Positions 17,390 through 26,902 are shown, numbered from the stretch's first letter. The stretch is DNA of 64,000 nucleotides from Neptunicoccus cionae (GCF_002860325.1 NZ_PKOJ01000002.1:62001-126000); one strand, 5' to 3'. A program made the numbers and translations. Notes: generated from the letters alone by a model not told the origin.

Positions 17390-18481
17390 ATGCGCTTTAC
17401 CCCGTTGCTGACAGCCGCGCTCGTCTGCGCCTTCACATACATGCTTATCCTGGAGCGGGATGCCTTACTGGCCTTTGCCGGTGCGGAGACAGAGCCTCCT
17501 GTCGAAGAAACTGCCGACCAGCGCATTGAGGACAAACCACCGGTCTCTGTGCTGGTATTGAAATCCGAATCCCAGCCGGTAGCCCGGGGTATCGTCTTGC
17601 GCGGGCAAACGGCTGCTTTCCGCTTGCTGGACGTAAAGGCCGAGACCAGCGGACAAGTGATTTCACCGCCCCTGCGCGCAGGAACACTTGTCGGTGAGGG
17701 AGAGCTGCTGTGCAAACTTGATCCGGGCACCCGTGAAGCAACACTTGCAGAGGCCGAAGCGCGGCTGGCCGAAGCGCAGGCCAACAACAACGTTTCCGCC
17801 AGTCTGGTACAAAAAGGCTATGCCTCGGAAACCACCGCAATTTCCCGTGTGGCGGCCCTGCAAGCAGCCCAGGCTGTGGTCGAACGAGCCAAAAAAGAAT
17901 TGGAACAACTTGAAATCCACGCGCCGTTCTCCGGCTTGCTGGAATCCGATACGGCGGAATTCGGCGCTTTGCTGCAAACCGGCGGCACCTGTGCACGGGT
18001 AATCGCGCTCAATCCTATCAAACTGGTGGGTTATGCCACCGAGCAGCAGGTGCAGCGTATTTCTGTGGGCGGCCCAGCCGGCGCACGGTTAATTGGCGGA
18101 CAAGAGGTTCAGGGCAAGCTGACCTTCATCTCCCGCAGCGCTGATCCGCTTACCCGCACCTTCCGTGTCGAAGTGACAGTCCCCAATGAAGATCTGTCGA
18201 TCCGTGACGGGTCAACTGCTGAAATCTATATTGCCCTGCACGGGGAAACCGGCCACCTGTTGCCACAATCCGCCCTGACCCTGAACGATCAGGGACAGTT
18301 AGGGGTGCGGATCGTCGACGGAGAAACGGCTGAATTTACACAGGTCACGATCCTCAACGAAAGTCCCGACGGAGTTTGGGTCGGTGGCTTGCCAGAGCAC
18401 GCTGAAGTGATCATCGTCGGACAGGAATACGTTGTGAGCGGTCGGCCCGTAACAGTGACCTATCAGAAGGACGCGTCATGA
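17390..18481 (+). CDS. RND efflux periplasmic adaptor (membrane fusion protein)
   Basis: This 363-residue adaptor of the HlyD/AcrA type links an RND pump to an outer-membrane channel. An N-terminal membrane segment (LLTAALVCAFTYMLIL) is followed by a barrel-sandwich (lipoyl-like) half KAETSGQVISPPLRAG, a short coiled hairpin rich in Ala and Glu (TREATLAEAEARLAEAQ) and the second half IHAPFSGLLESDTAEFG. The ATG at 17390 is preferred over several upstream in-frame starts because AGAGG lies 7 bases before it. The lack of a lipobox suggests an uncleaved membrane anchor. Its stop overlaps the RND gene start by 4 bases. The outer-membrane component is not encoded nearby. Confidence 0.9.
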   Translation: MRFTPLLTAALVCAFTYMLILERDALLAFAGAETEPPVEETADQRIEDKPPVSVLVLKSESQPVARGIVLRGQTAAFRLLDVKAETSGQVISPPLRAGTLVGEGELLCKLDPGTREATLAEAEARLAEAQANNNVSASLVQKGYASETTAISRVAALQAAQAVVERAKKELEQLEIHAPFSGLLESDTAEFGALLQTGGTCARVIALNPIKLVGYATEQQVQRISVGGPAGARLIGGQEVQGKLTFISRSADPLTRTFRVEVTVPNEDLSIRDGSTAEIYIALHGETGHLLPQSALTLNDQGQLGVRIVDGETAEFTQVTILNESPDGVWVGGLPEHAEVIIVGQEYVVSGRPVTVTYQKDAS

Positions 18482-21400
18482 TCGGCATCGTCGACTGGGC
18501 TTCCGCCCGCGCGCGGATGATTTTCGCGCTGATTGCACTGTCGCTTGGTGCGGGGACGTTTTCTTATGTGAACCTGCCCAAGGAAGGCGAGCCGGACATC
18601 GACATTCCGGCGTTGTTCGTTTCGGTCCAGTTTCCCGGTATCTCGGCAGAGGATAGCGAGAAACTGTTGGTCAAACCGCTAGAAAGCAAACTGCGGGATC
18701 TGGACGGTTTAAAGAAAATCTCCGGCACAGCGGCTGAAAACTACGGCGGCGTAGCGCTGGAGTTTGAATTCGGCTGGGATAAATCCGCCACCATCGCCGA
18801 TGTGCGGGACAAGGTTAATCAGGCACAGGCAGAGTTCCCCGAAGATGCGGACCAGCCCACAATTAACGAGATCAACTTCTCGGAGTTTCCGGTACTGGTG
18901 GTTTCCCTGTCAGGGGCCATTCCAGAACGAACTTTGCTGCGTGTTGTCAAAGACTTGCAGGACAAGGTTGAGGCTCTGACACCTGTATTGGAGGCAGGTC
19001 TTGCAGGGCATCGGGACGAAATGCTGGAGGTGCTGATCGACCCGCTGAAACTGGAAGCCTATAACGTCACCGCTGGCGAGTTGATTAATGTTGTCACCAA
19101 CAACAACCAGCTGATTGCTGCGGGTGAGGTCGAAACCGCAAACGGTGCATTTTCGGTCAAAATCCCCTCCGCATTTGATGAACCACAGGATGTTTACAAT
19201 CTTCCGGTTAAAGTAAACGGAGATCGGGTCATCACGCTGGGGGATCTCGCAGATATCCGTCTGACCTTTGAGGATCAGGTGGGCACAGCGCGCTATAACG
19301 GCCAAACCACCGTGGCGCTACAAGTGGTCAAACGCAAGGGCACCAACCTGATCAACGCGGTGCAACTGGTGCGTGATACCGTAAAGGCCACGCAAGACGA
19401 ATGGCCACAGGAACTGCGCGACAGCATCACCGTCAGCTACTCGATGGACGAAAGCACCAATGTTGCAGATATGGTCAGCCAGCTAGAGGCTTCGGTCCTG
19501 ACCGCTGTGGCACTGGTGATGATCGTGGTTCTGGCCGCGCTTGGCGTCCGTTCCGCTCTGCTGGTGGGCTTTGCCATTCCTACGTCCTTCTTGTTGTCTT
19601 TTGCGATTATGGCCGTGGCGGGGATCTCGATTTCCAACATCGTCATGTTCGGCCTGATCCTTGCGGTCGGGATGCTGGTAGACGGGGCTATCGTTGTTGT
19701 TGAATACGCCGACAAGGAAATAAACCGCGGTGTCGGGCCGATGCGGGCCTATACGGCGGCGGCGAAACGGATGTTCTGGCCGATTGTGTCCTCCACCGCC
19801 ACCACGCTTTGCGCATTTCTGCCCATGCTGTTCTGGCCGGGTGTTCCGGGCGAATTTATGGGTAACCTGCCTGTCACATTGATCTTTGTTCTGTCCGCTT
19901 CCCTGCTGGTGGCGCTGGTTTATCTGCCTGTTGTGGGCGGTGTTGCGGGGCGGATTTCGGCCATTCTCGGGCGGATATCCTCGTGGTTGCGGGCCAAAGT
20001 TCACTGGGCCTTTCGTTTGGTCATGATGACGCTAAGCGCGGTGATCCTGTTCAACGGCGTGCTGATGCTGTTAAGGGGCGAAATGGCCGGTGCGGTTGTT
20101 GCCGTACTGTTCGGCTGTCTGGCTCTGGCTGCGACGGGCGGATCGCTTGGCCCCCGGCAAAAGAAAAAGAAAATAAAAGCCGGCTACAAGCGCTCTGTCT
20201 TTGGCTGGGTCATAAATTTGATCGCGGGCAATCCGGTGATGCCTTTGGTCACAATCGGTGCAACCATTTTCTTTGTTATTTCTGTCTTTGGTTACTTTGG
20301 CACACACTCGAAAGGCGTTGAATTCTTTGTGGAAACCGAACCTGAACGGGCCATTGCCTATGTACGGGCACGGGGCAACCTCAGCCTTGAGGAAAAGGAC
20401 AGTCTGGTCCGTCAGGTTGAAGCCGAAATCATGCAGGTCGAAGGTGTCGAAAGCCTCTTCGCTTTCGCCGGTGAAGGTGGCCTGAACCAGAACACAGGCG
20501 GCGCGATTGCCCCGACAGACAGTATCGGACAGGTACAGATCGAACTGGTAAAATGGACAGAGCGGCCCCGTGGTTCGGGCAATGATATTCTTGACCAGAT
20601 CAACGAGCGCCTGAAAACCGTACCGGGCATTCAGGCGGAAATTTCCGAAGCCGCCATGGGCCCTGCATCCGGCAAACCGCTGAACCTGCGGGTGACGGGG
20701 GACAACTGGGAAGACTTGCAGGCGGCAGCGGATACAGTGCGGCGCAAGTTCGACAATACCGCGGGACTGATCAAAATCGAGGACACCCGCCCCCTGCCCG
20801 GTATCGACTGGCAGATCGACGTGGATGTGGAACAGGCCGGACGTTACGGCGCGGATGTGCTGTCCGTTGGCGCCATGGTCCAGCTTGTCACCCGTGGGCT
20901 GATGCTCGACACCATGCGCGTGGACAGTTCGGACGACGAAATCGAAATCCGCGTGCGGCTACCTGAAAGCGACCGGTTGCTGTCTACCATTGACACGCTG
21001 CGGGTGCGGACCGCTTCGGGGTTGATCCCGCTCAGCAATTTCATCACCCGCACGCCGGTGGACAAACTGGGACAGATCGACCGTTTTGACACCAAACGCT
21101 ACTTTGACATCAAGGCAGACGTGGAAAGCGGGTTGTTTGTGGATGCGGAAGGAGAGTTTGTACCGGCAGACACGGAAGGTGCGAAGCCGCTCAACGGCAA
21201 TGTGGCAATTGAAGCGATGACAAAATGGCTGGAGCAAGACGCCCCGCTGCCGCCAAGTGTGGAATGGTCATGGCAGGGCGACCAGCAGGATCAGGCGGAA
21301 TCCGAAGCGTTTCTTGGCAAGGCTTTCGCCGGTGCGCTCGGTCTGATGTTTGTTATTCTGCTGGCGCAGTTCAATTCGGTCTACAACTCCATTCTCGTGC

Positions 21401-22029
21401 TGTTGGCAGTAGTTCTGTCTACTGCCGGAGTGTTGATCGGGATGTTGGTGATGGACCAAACGTTCTCGATTATCATGACCGGTACAGGGATTGTGGCGCT
21501 GGCGGGGATCGTGGTGAACAACAACATTGTTCTGATCGACACCTATCAGGAATACGCCGAATACATGCCGCGCCTACAGGCGATTGTGCGCACGGCCGAG
21601 GACCGCATCCGCCCTGTTCTGCTGACCACCATCACAACGATGGCAGGTCTGGCACCGATGATGTTCGGCCTGTCCATCGACTTTTACAACGGCGGCTATT
21701 CCATAGATGCACCAACCGCGTTGTGGTGGAAGCAACTTGCCACCGCTGTGGTCTTCGGGCTTGGCATTGCGACGGTGCTGACGCTGGTGTTCACGCCTTC
21801 CATGCTAGCGCTGCGGGTCTGGTTTACGACCGGAGCCTATAGCGCCGGCGCACTGGCTGGTACGCTGCTTGGCGGACGGGGCACACGCATCGCACGGGAC
21901 CGCAGGCAGCGCAAACAGGCGCGTCACGCCAGTGCTGGGGAAATCCACTGGGATGAAGCGGTGGAAGGCCCTGCCCCTGTGACAGAGCTATCCGCCAGCC
22001 CCAAACCGCCCCTGAAAGCAGCCGAGTAA
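18478..22029 (+). CDS. RND family efflux pump, inner-membrane subunit, with extra central helices
   Basis: This 1183-residue proton-driven efflux pump of the AcrB superfamily is longer than the usual ~1040 residues. The N-terminal membrane helix is followed by porter domains with PDIDIPALFVSVQFPG. The first six-helix bundle includes the family motif GMLVDGAIVVVEYADKE with the proton-relay Asp, and the second bundle includes GIVALAGIVVNNNIVLIDTYQEY. Between the bundles, at about residues 513-555, lie two additional hydrophobic stretches (LVMMTLSAVILFNGVLMLL and AGAVVAVLFGCLALAA) and a Lys-rich loop, RQKKKKIKAG. The C terminus has a ~45-residue hydrophilic tail. The substrate is unknown. It is translationally coupled to the adaptor gene. 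Confidence 0.92.
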   Translation: MIGIVDWASARARMIFALIALSLGAGTFSYVNLPKEGEPDIDIPALFVSVQFPGISAEDSEKLLVKPLESKLRDLDGLKKISGTAAENYGGVALEFEFGWDKSATIADVRDKVNQAQAEFPEDADQPTINEINFSEFPVLVVSLSGAIPERTLLRVVKDLQDKVEALTPVLEAGLAGHRDEMLEVLIDPLKLEAYNVTAGELINVVTNNNQLIAAGEVETANGAFSVKIPSAFDEPQDVYNLPVKVNGDRVITLGDLADIRLTFEDQVGTARYNGQTTVALQVVKRKGTNLINAVQLVRDTVKATQDEWPQELRDSITVSYSMDESTNVADMVSQLEASVLTAVALVMIVVLAALGVRSALLVGFAIPTSFLLSFAIMAVAGISISNIVMFGLILAVGMLVDGAIVVVEYADKEINRGVGPMRAYTAAAKRMFWPIVSSTATTLCAFLPMLFWPGVPGEFMGNLPVTLIFVLSASLLVALVYLPVVGGVAGRISAILGRISSWLRAKVHWAFRLVMMTLSAVILFNGVLMLLRGEMAGAVVAVLFGCLALAATGGSLGPRQKKKKIKAGYKRSVFGWVINLIAGNPVMPLVTIGATIFFVISVFGYFGTHSKGVEFFVETEPERAIAYVRARGNLSLEEKDSLVRQVEAEIMQVEGVESLFAFAGEGGLNQNTGGAIAPTDSIGQVQIELVKWTERPRGSGNDILDQINERLKTVPGIQAEISEAAMGPASGKPLNLRVTGDNWEDLQAAADTVRRKFDNTAGLIKIEDTRPLPGIDWQIDVDVEQAGRYGADVLSVGAMVQLVTRGLMLDTMRVDSSDDEIEIRVRLPESDRLLSTIDTLRVRTASGLIPLSNFITRTPVDKLGQIDRFDTKRYFDIKADVESGLFVDAEGEFVPADTEGAKPLNGNVAIEAMTKWLEQDAPLPPSVEWSWQGDQQDQAESEAFLGKAFAGALGLMFVILLAQFNSVYNSILVLLAVVLSTAGVLIGMLVMDQTFSIIMTGTGIVALAGIVVNNNIVLIDTYQEYAEYMPRLQAIVRTAEDRIRPVLLTTITTMAGLAPMMFGLSIDFYNGGYSIDAPTALWWKQLATAVVFGLGIATVLTLVFTPSMLALRVWFTTGAYSAGALAGTLLGGRGTRIARDRRQRKQARHASAGEIHWDEAVEGPAPVTELSASPKPPLKAAE

Positions 22030-22048
22030 TCAGGCTTTCGCAGAAACG

Positions 22049-22093
22049 AAAAAGCCCCCGCCAGAGCATTTGCTCCTGCGGGGGCTTTTGTTT
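22049..22093. terminator. Bidirectional intrinsic terminator
   Basis: GCCCCCGC (22054-22061) pairs with GCGGGGGC (22078-22085). The stem is extended by flanking AAAA and TTTT, and an inner GAGCA/TGCTC pairing sits in the loop. T tracts occur on both strands, so it can end both the RND operon and the convergent ABC exporter gene. Confidence 0.9.
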
Positions 22094-22111
22094 GGGTCGC
22101 AATTGCTTGTC

Positions 22112-23950
22112 TTAAGCGACTGCGCTGCCTTCCTCGTCCTGTTCGGAGAGTTGGCGCTGCCACATGCTGTAGTAACGGCCCGCTTGTGCCACCAGTTCAT
22201 CGTGGGTGCCTTGCTCCACAACTTCGCCTTTCTCCAGCACCATAATCCGGTCTGCGTCCACCACAGTGGAAAGACGGTGCGCGATTGTGATCACCGAACG
22301 GCCCTGCCCCATAGCCCGCAGGCTTTCCTGAATGTCCCGCTCGGTTTCGGTATCCAGCGCCGAAGTGGCCTCATCCAGCAGCAGGATTGGCGGGTTCTTG
22401 AGCAAGGTCCGTGCGATACCGACCCTTTGTTTCTCACCGCCCGACAGCTTTAGCCCCCGTTCCCCGACCGCTGTGTCATAACCTTCGTGCAGGGATTCCA
22501 CAAAGTCATGGATTTTGGCAGCCTTGGCCGCTGCAATCACATCTTCCCGGGTGGCCCCTTCCCGCCCGTAGGCAATGTTATAGCCGATGGTATCGTTGAA
22601 CAGCACCGTATCTTGCGGCACAATTCCAAGCGCATCATGCAGGCTGTCCTGTGTCACATCCCGCAAGTCCTGTCCGTCAATCTTGATCGAACCGCCGTTC
22701 ACATCGTAAAACCGGAACAACAGCCGCCCGATGGTGGATTTGCCTGAACCGGACGGCCCGACAACCGCAACCGTCTGACCGGGTTTCACCACCAGATCGA
22801 GCGATTTGAGAATTTGCCGTTCACCGTTATAGCCGAAATCCACCCCTTCAAAGCGGATTTCACCGCCCGTGACATTCAGCTTCTTCGCGTCAGGCTTGTC
22901 TGTCACTTCCGAAGGTTGCTCCAGCAGATCGAACATCTCGCCCATATCCACCAGTGCTTGACGGATTTCACGGTAAACCGTGCCAAGGAAGTTCAGCGGC
23001 ATGGTGATCTGGATCATATAGGCGTTAACCATGACGAAATCGCCCACTGTCATCTGCCCGTTCTGCACCCCGATTGCGGCCATGACCATGACGATCACCA
23101 GTCCGGTCGAGATAAAGAAAGACTGGCCGAAGTTCAGAAAGGATAAAGAGTAGCTGGTCTTCAGCGCCGCGGACTCGTAATTCTTCATGCTTTCGTCGTA
23201 ACGGGCCGCCTCGCGCTTTTCCGCGCCGAAGTATTTCACCGTTTCGAAATTCAGCAGACTGTCGATCGCCTTCTGGTTGGCGTCTGTATCTTGATCGTTC
23301 ATTTCCTTGCGGATTTTCACCCGCCACTCGGTCACTTTGAAGGTGAACCAGATGTAAAGCCAGATCGTTACAACCACGACAGCCAGATACCAGACATCAA
23401 AGACCACAAACAGGATTGCACCGATCAGGACCAGTTCCAGTACCAGCGGACCAATGGAAAACAGTAAAAAGCGCAGCAGGAAGTCTACGCCTTTAACACC
23501 CCGTTCGATAATCCGGCTCAGCCCTCCGGTCTTGCGGGTAATGTGATAACGCAGCGAGAGCGCGTGCATGTGTTCGAAGGTTTCCAGTGCCAGCTTGCGC
23601 AGCGCCCGCTGCCCCACACGGGCAAAGATCGCATCCCGCAACTGGTTGAAACCCACAGCAAGCAGACGCAGCCCGCCATAGGCCACAGTCAAACCGACAG
23701 CGCCCATAGCCAACATCATCGCCGGTGGTGTTTCCTCGGCAACTGGCGCCAGTGCGTCCACCGCAGCCTTGTAAAAGAACGGCGTTACAACGGCGATCAA
23801 ACGAGCAATGACCAGCACCACAAGGGCAGCGATGACACGCGTCTTGATCTCCGGTTTGTCGCTCGGCCACAGGTACGGCATCACCTTACGGATCGTGCGC
23901 ATCCCGCTTTTGCGATCGATGTCAGAGGTTGTGATAGTGGATTTTCGCAT
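22112..23950 (-). CDS. Atm1/HMT-type ABC exporter
   Basis: This 612-residue half-transporter has fused membrane and ATPase domains. Six membrane helices precede the nucleotide-binding domain, which has Walker A GPSGSGKST, signature LSGGEKQRVGIA, Walker B ILLLDEATSALD and the H-loop TIAHRLSTV. The membrane domain carries the Atm1-family segments LLNFETVKYFGAEKRE and YREIRQALVDMGEMFDLL. Mitochondrial and bacterial Atm1 proteins export glutathione-linked sulfur compounds and metal-glutathione adducts; that role is inferred here from family. The ATG at 23950 is used; a second Met at residue 17 is an alternative. It is transcribed as a single gene. Confidence 0.93.
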   Translation of the reverse strand: MRKSTITTSDIDRKSGMRTIRKVMPYLWPSDKPEIKTRVIAALVVLVIARLIAVVTPFFYKAAVDALAPVAEETPPAMMLAMGAVGLTVAYGGLRLLAVGFNQLRDAIFARVGQRALRKLALETFEHMHALSLRYHITRKTGGLSRIIERGVKGVDFLLRFLLFSIGPLVLELVLIGAILFVVFDVWYLAVVVVTIWLYIWFTFKVTEWRVKIRKEMNDQDTDANQKAIDSLLNFETVKYFGAEKREAARYDESMKNYESAALKTSYSLSFLNFGQSFFISTGLVIVMVMAAIGVQNGQMTVGDFVMVNAYMIQITMPLNFLGTVYREIRQALVDMGEMFDLLEQPSEVTDKPDAKKLNVTGGEIRFEGVDFGYNGERQILKSLDLVVKPGQTVAVVGPSGSGKSTIGRLLFRFYDVNGGSIKIDGQDLRDVTQDSLHDALGIVPQDTVLFNDTIGYNIAYGREGATREDVIAAAKAAKIHDFVESLHEGYDTAVGERGLKLSGGEKQRVGIARTLLKNPPILLLDEATSALDTETERDIQESLRAMGQGRSVITIAHRLSTVVDADRIMVLEKGEVVEQGTHDELVAQAGRYYSMWQRQLSEQDEEGSAVA

Positions 23951-24017
23951 GGGGAAGCCTTCTCGTGAAGGCTTCTAGATAGTTCGCAGCGACAGAATTG
24001 ACCAGAGCAGGCGACGC

Positions 24018-25592
24018 TTAATTTGGCGCGCCCCCCTCCGGCAGGTCAAACACCTGTCCGGGATAGATCAAATCCGCGTCCCTGATCCGGTCCCGGTTGG
24101 CGCGGAAAATCTGGACGTATTTCACCCCGTCTCCGTAGCGGGTCTCGGCCAGCGCCCAAAGCGTATGGCCCGGCTGTACCACTACGGTGGATTTTTCCGG
24201 CGCGTGACGCGCGGCGGCGGCCAGCTCCGCCGGTGCCTCCCGCTTGAAGGGGCTTTCAACACGGGACAGCACATCCCCTGCCTTGCTGATCTGATCCACC
24301 CTCAACGTGTGGACACCCTCATCCACCGCAGGCAAGACCACACGCCAGTTGCCATCCTGTAACACGGGTTCAGTCTGCACAGGCTGGTTGTCAACGTAGA
24401 CGCGCACGAACTGTTCCCCGCTACCGCGCCCTGCGAGCACCACCGCGCCGCCCTGATCGTAAGAAATGGTATCAAGGCTCAGCGGATCGTCAGACAGTTC
24501 TTCGGGCACCACCGGTTGGCCCGGCTGGATCACGGCGGCCCCTTGTGTATCTGCAACGACAATGGTCGGAGAGGTTTCTGGCGTATCCGGTTGCGGGGGC
24601 ACCACTAGCACCGTTTGCGGAGAGGTGGATACCACATCCCCGTCGCGCATTTCCTCTAGCCCCATGGTCTGCGGATTGTCACCCGCTGGCAACTGTACAA
24701 TGGCCACGAAAGAGCCGCTCTGGTCCGCTCGCACGGTTTCCAGCGGGGCATTTCCCAGCGTCACCTGTACCTCTGCACCGGGGGCTGCTTGTCCCGCGAT
24801 GACGGTGGCACCGCTATTATCAACCCGCACCAGATCGAATCTCGGTGCGATAACGGTTGGATCAGGCTGCGCCGCGTCAGGTAGCACTTCAGGTACAACA
24901 CCGGGATCGGATACATTTTCTGTCACATCTGTCGAAAGCGTTTCTTCCGGTTCCGCAACATCACCTTGCAAACGGGTCTCGGTGGTGTCTTCCAGCGCTG
25001 ACGTATCGGTTTCGTCCACAGGACCAACGGCTTCACTGCCAACGGCTGTAACAGGGGTATCTTCCCCATCAGAGGTGTCGAGGTTTTCAGCCGTTTCCTG
25101 TGTCACCGGCGCAGGTTCCGTCGCTGGTAAGTCAATTACTGGTGCCTCTGCCCCCCCGCTTTCTGCTATAGCTTCAGCTTCTGACAAAGCGGGCACGCTG
25201 TCTGTTGCCGCAGGCTCCCGCGTTATGGCAGAAGCTGTATTGCTGTCTTCAGCAGCTAGGCCGGCAGTTTCGACCGCTTCCTCGACCTTGACGGTCTCCT
25301 CCCCCACAAAGCCGAAATCGGCAGGTTCTTCAGTCGCTCCGTCCATCTCTGCGCCAAGCGGCATGGCCGGTTCGGTCGCTTCGCTTTCCGCAGTGGTGCC
25401 AGAAGCAACCATTGTGTCTTGCTCTTTCGCAGGTTGGGGAGCCGTCTCTTGCGTGGCCGCTTCTTCCCGTGTGGGAACCAGTTCCGGGGGCAGCGGATCC
25501 CGAAGAAGTACCATCAAGGCCATTATTATGGCGAGCGTCACACCCGCGATGGCAATCTGGATCGGGACGGAAATGGAAGGCAGCTTGGACAT
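24018..25592 (-). CDS. Membrane-anchored LysM protein with long acidic spacer
   Basis: This 524-residue protein has a single N-terminal membrane helix (IQIAIAGVTLAIIMALMVLL). It is followed by a long low-complexity stretch rich in Glu, Ala, Thr and Pro, two Ig-like or bacterial big-domain modules (FDLVRVDNSGATVIAGQAAP and ISYDQGGAVVLAGRGSG) and a C-terminal LysM domain (VVVQPGHTLWALAETRYGDG to YPGQVFDLPEGG). The layout suggests an inner-membrane protein that reaches through the periplasm to bind peptidoglycan. The ATG at 25592 is chosen because AGAAGA lies upstream; an in-frame start at 25652 has no support. Its function is unknown. It diverges from the LOG-family gene. Confidence 0.88.
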   Translation of the reverse strand: MSKLPSISVPIQIAIAGVTLAIIMALMVLLRDPLPPELVPTREEAATQETAPQPAKEQDTMVASGTTAESEATEPAMPLGAEMDGATEEPADFGFVGEETVKVEEAVETAGLAAEDSNTASAITREPAATDSVPALSEAEAIAESGGAEAPVIDLPATEPAPVTQETAENLDTSDGEDTPVTAVGSEAVGPVDETDTSALEDTTETRLQGDVAEPEETLSTDVTENVSDPGVVPEVLPDAAQPDPTVIAPRFDLVRVDNSGATVIAGQAAPGAEVQVTLGNAPLETVRADQSGSFVAIVQLPAGDNPQTMGLEEMRDGDVVSTSPQTVLVVPPQPDTPETSPTIVVADTQGAAVIQPGQPVVPEELSDDPLSLDTISYDQGGAVVLAGRGSGEQFVRVYVDNQPVQTEPVLQDGNWRVVLPAVDEGVHTLRVDQISKAGDVLSRVESPFKREAPAELAAAARHAPEKSTVVVQPGHTLWALAETRYGDGVKYVQIFRANRDRIRDADLIYPGQVFDLPEGGAPN

Positions 25593-25695
25593 AAATCTTA
25601 GTCTTCTCGGGGCAGCGTTTTGCCGTTTAACCGGCTCAGGACCGTGATACACTATGGAAACCCAATCTCAAAATGCCAATAACAAAGAGACTCCA

Positions 25696-26259
25696 ATGCC
25701 CCTAAATACCCAAAACCTCTCTGTCTGCGTCTTCTGCGGTTCCCGTTTCGGGGCCGATCCGGCCTATAAACAGGCGGCCATCGACCTTGGCACCGGACTG
25801 GCGGAACGGAACATGCGTCTTGTTTATGGCGCTGGCGACGTCGGCCTGATGGGGGCTGTGGCCACAGCGGCACAAAAGGCGGGCGGCGAAACCTTCGGCG
25901 TCATCCCGGAACACCTGTTGAACTGGGAGGTTGGCAAACGGGATCTGTCGTCCTTTGTTGTCACAGAAACCATGCACGAACGCAAAAAGGTGATGTTCAA
26001 AAATTCTGATGCGATCGTGGTTCTGCCGGGCGGGGCCGGATCACTGGACGAGTTTTTTGAGGTACTGACCTGGGCGCAGCTGAAACTGCACGCCAAACCG
26101 ATCATTCTGGTGAACGTAGACGGTTATTGGGACCCGCTTTTGACACTGGTAGATCACACAATCGAAAAAGGCTTTGCCGACGCCAGCCTGAAACAGTTGT
26201 TTGTAGTGGACGACACGGTTGAGGCCGTCCTGAACCGTTTGTCGCCTGCTGAAGAGTGA
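25696..26259 (+). CDS. LOG family protein (TIGR00730 Rossmann fold)
   Basis: This 187-residue Rossmann-fold protein belongs to the LOG/lysine-decarboxylase-like family. Members release free bases from nucleoside 5'-monophosphates, the cytokinin-activating reaction in plants and a nucleotide-salvage reaction in bacteria. VCVFCGSRFGADPAY forms the first phosphate-binding turn, LVYGAGDVGLMG the second and MHERKKVMF the third. The signature PGGAGSLDE has Ser where the consensus PGGxGTxxE has Thr, a conservative change. The ATG at 25696 has AAAGAGA upstream; an earlier in-frame ATG at 25654 has no ribosome site. A hairpin at 26269-26294 follows. Confidence 0.92.
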   Translation: MPLNTQNLSVCVFCGSRFGADPAYKQAAIDLGTGLAERNMRLVYGAGDVGLMGAVATAAQKAGGETFGVIPEHLLNWEVGKRDLSSFVVTETMHERKKVMFKNSDAIVVLPGGAGSLDEFFEVLTWAQLKLHAKPIILVNVDGYWDPLLTLVDHTIEKGFADASLKQLFVVDDTVEAVLNRLSPAEE

Positions 26260-26268
26260 ACGCATAGA

Positions 26269-26294
26269 TACGGCGCGGGTGTCCCCGCGCCGTA
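26269..26294. terminator. Hairpin between convergent genes
   Basis: TACGGCGCGGG (26269-26279) pairs with CCCGCGCCGTA (26284-26294), an 11-bp stem with a 4-base loop. There is no T tract on the plus side (AGTCTGTTTCC), so it may be a weak or factor-assisted terminator between the LOG gene and the gene on the opposite strand. Confidence 0.6.
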
Positions 26295-26315
26295 GTCTGT
26301 TTCCGGCTACACGTG

Positions 26316-26768
26316 TCAGGCAGCCAACTCTTTCTTAACGATGTCTTCAATCTCGTCCAGTGGATGATTGGTGAGGGTTTTCGCAATTTCACCGATCACT
26401 TTGTCTGACACTTCCGAATGGATCTGGCTACGCAATTCGCCAAGGATATTGGGCGCAGCTACAAGCACAAGATGCTTGAAACGCCCCTTATGGGCCCGTT
26501 TATACAACATATCGGCCAGTTGCGCGGCGAAGCGTTCTTTTTCCAACTCGTGGAAATCTGTATCATCAAGCGCAGACCGCTGCCCATGGCCGACATCCGG
26601 CATCCGGCCCGGACGGTTGGCGGCTTGCTCGCGGTGGGGCGGGTTATCCTGTTCTTCCTTGCGCACGACCTGCAAATGGGGATCTTCACCATCTGTCTGG
26701 TTTTCCAGAAACAACGCCTTCTCACCGTCCGCGATAAGTACCCAAGTCCCGTTCTTAAGTTCAGCCAT
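26316..26768 (-). CDS. Host attachment family protein (baeRF-like)
   Basis: This 150-residue soluble protein resembles the family annotated as host attachment protein, which is related to the eRF1-like baeRF domains. The N terminus (NGTWVLIADGEKALFLEN) forms the first strand-helix unit. A basic and acidic middle includes PPHREQAANRPGRMPDVGHG, and a C-terminal helical half contains FKHLVLVAAPNILGELR. The ATG at 26768 has a strong AGGAGG ribosome site 5 bases upstream. The name comes from a plant-associated relative and is not evidence of host association here; a role in translation or stress is also possible. It sits downstream of sodB, with the sodB terminator between them. Confidence 0.75.
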   Translation of the reverse strand: MAELKNGTWVLIADGEKALFLENQTDGEDPHLQVVRKEEQDNPPHREQAANRPGRMPDVGHGQRSALDDTDFHELEKERFAAQLADMLYKRAHKGRFKHLVLVAAPNILGELRSQIHSEVSDKVIGEIAKTLTNHPLDEIEDIVKKELAA

Positions 26769-26830
26769 GTGATCCTCCTGTGTTTTGCTGGTTCTCAAAA
26801 CCAACGCGCACGGCGGCACAAGGTTGCACG

Positions 26831-26862
26831 AAAAAACCCGCCTCCGAAGAAACGGAAGCGGG
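26831..26862 (-). terminator. Intrinsic terminator after sodB
   Basis: On the minus strand CCCGCTTCCG pairs with CGGAGGCGGG (plus-strand span 26837-26862) and is followed by six T residues (complement of 26831-26836). One mismatch interrupts the upper stem. It lies 40 bases after the sodB stop. Confidence 0.85.
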
Positions 26863-26902
26863 CCTTTAAAACCTGTCATGGCGCAGGGATGCGCCCTGCT
26901 GC

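Noticed and set aside
22286-22295. TGTGATCACC, a 9/10 match to the GntR operator
   Set aside because: It lies inside the Atm1-type exporter coding sequence in conserved ATPase codons, so chance is the simplest explanation.
24466-25647. 393-codon open frame on the plus strand opposite the LysM protein
   Set aside because: It is Ser/Val/Thr low-complexity sequence mirroring the acidic repeat region, with no motif or ribosome site; the minus-strand gene has a membrane anchor and a LysM domain.
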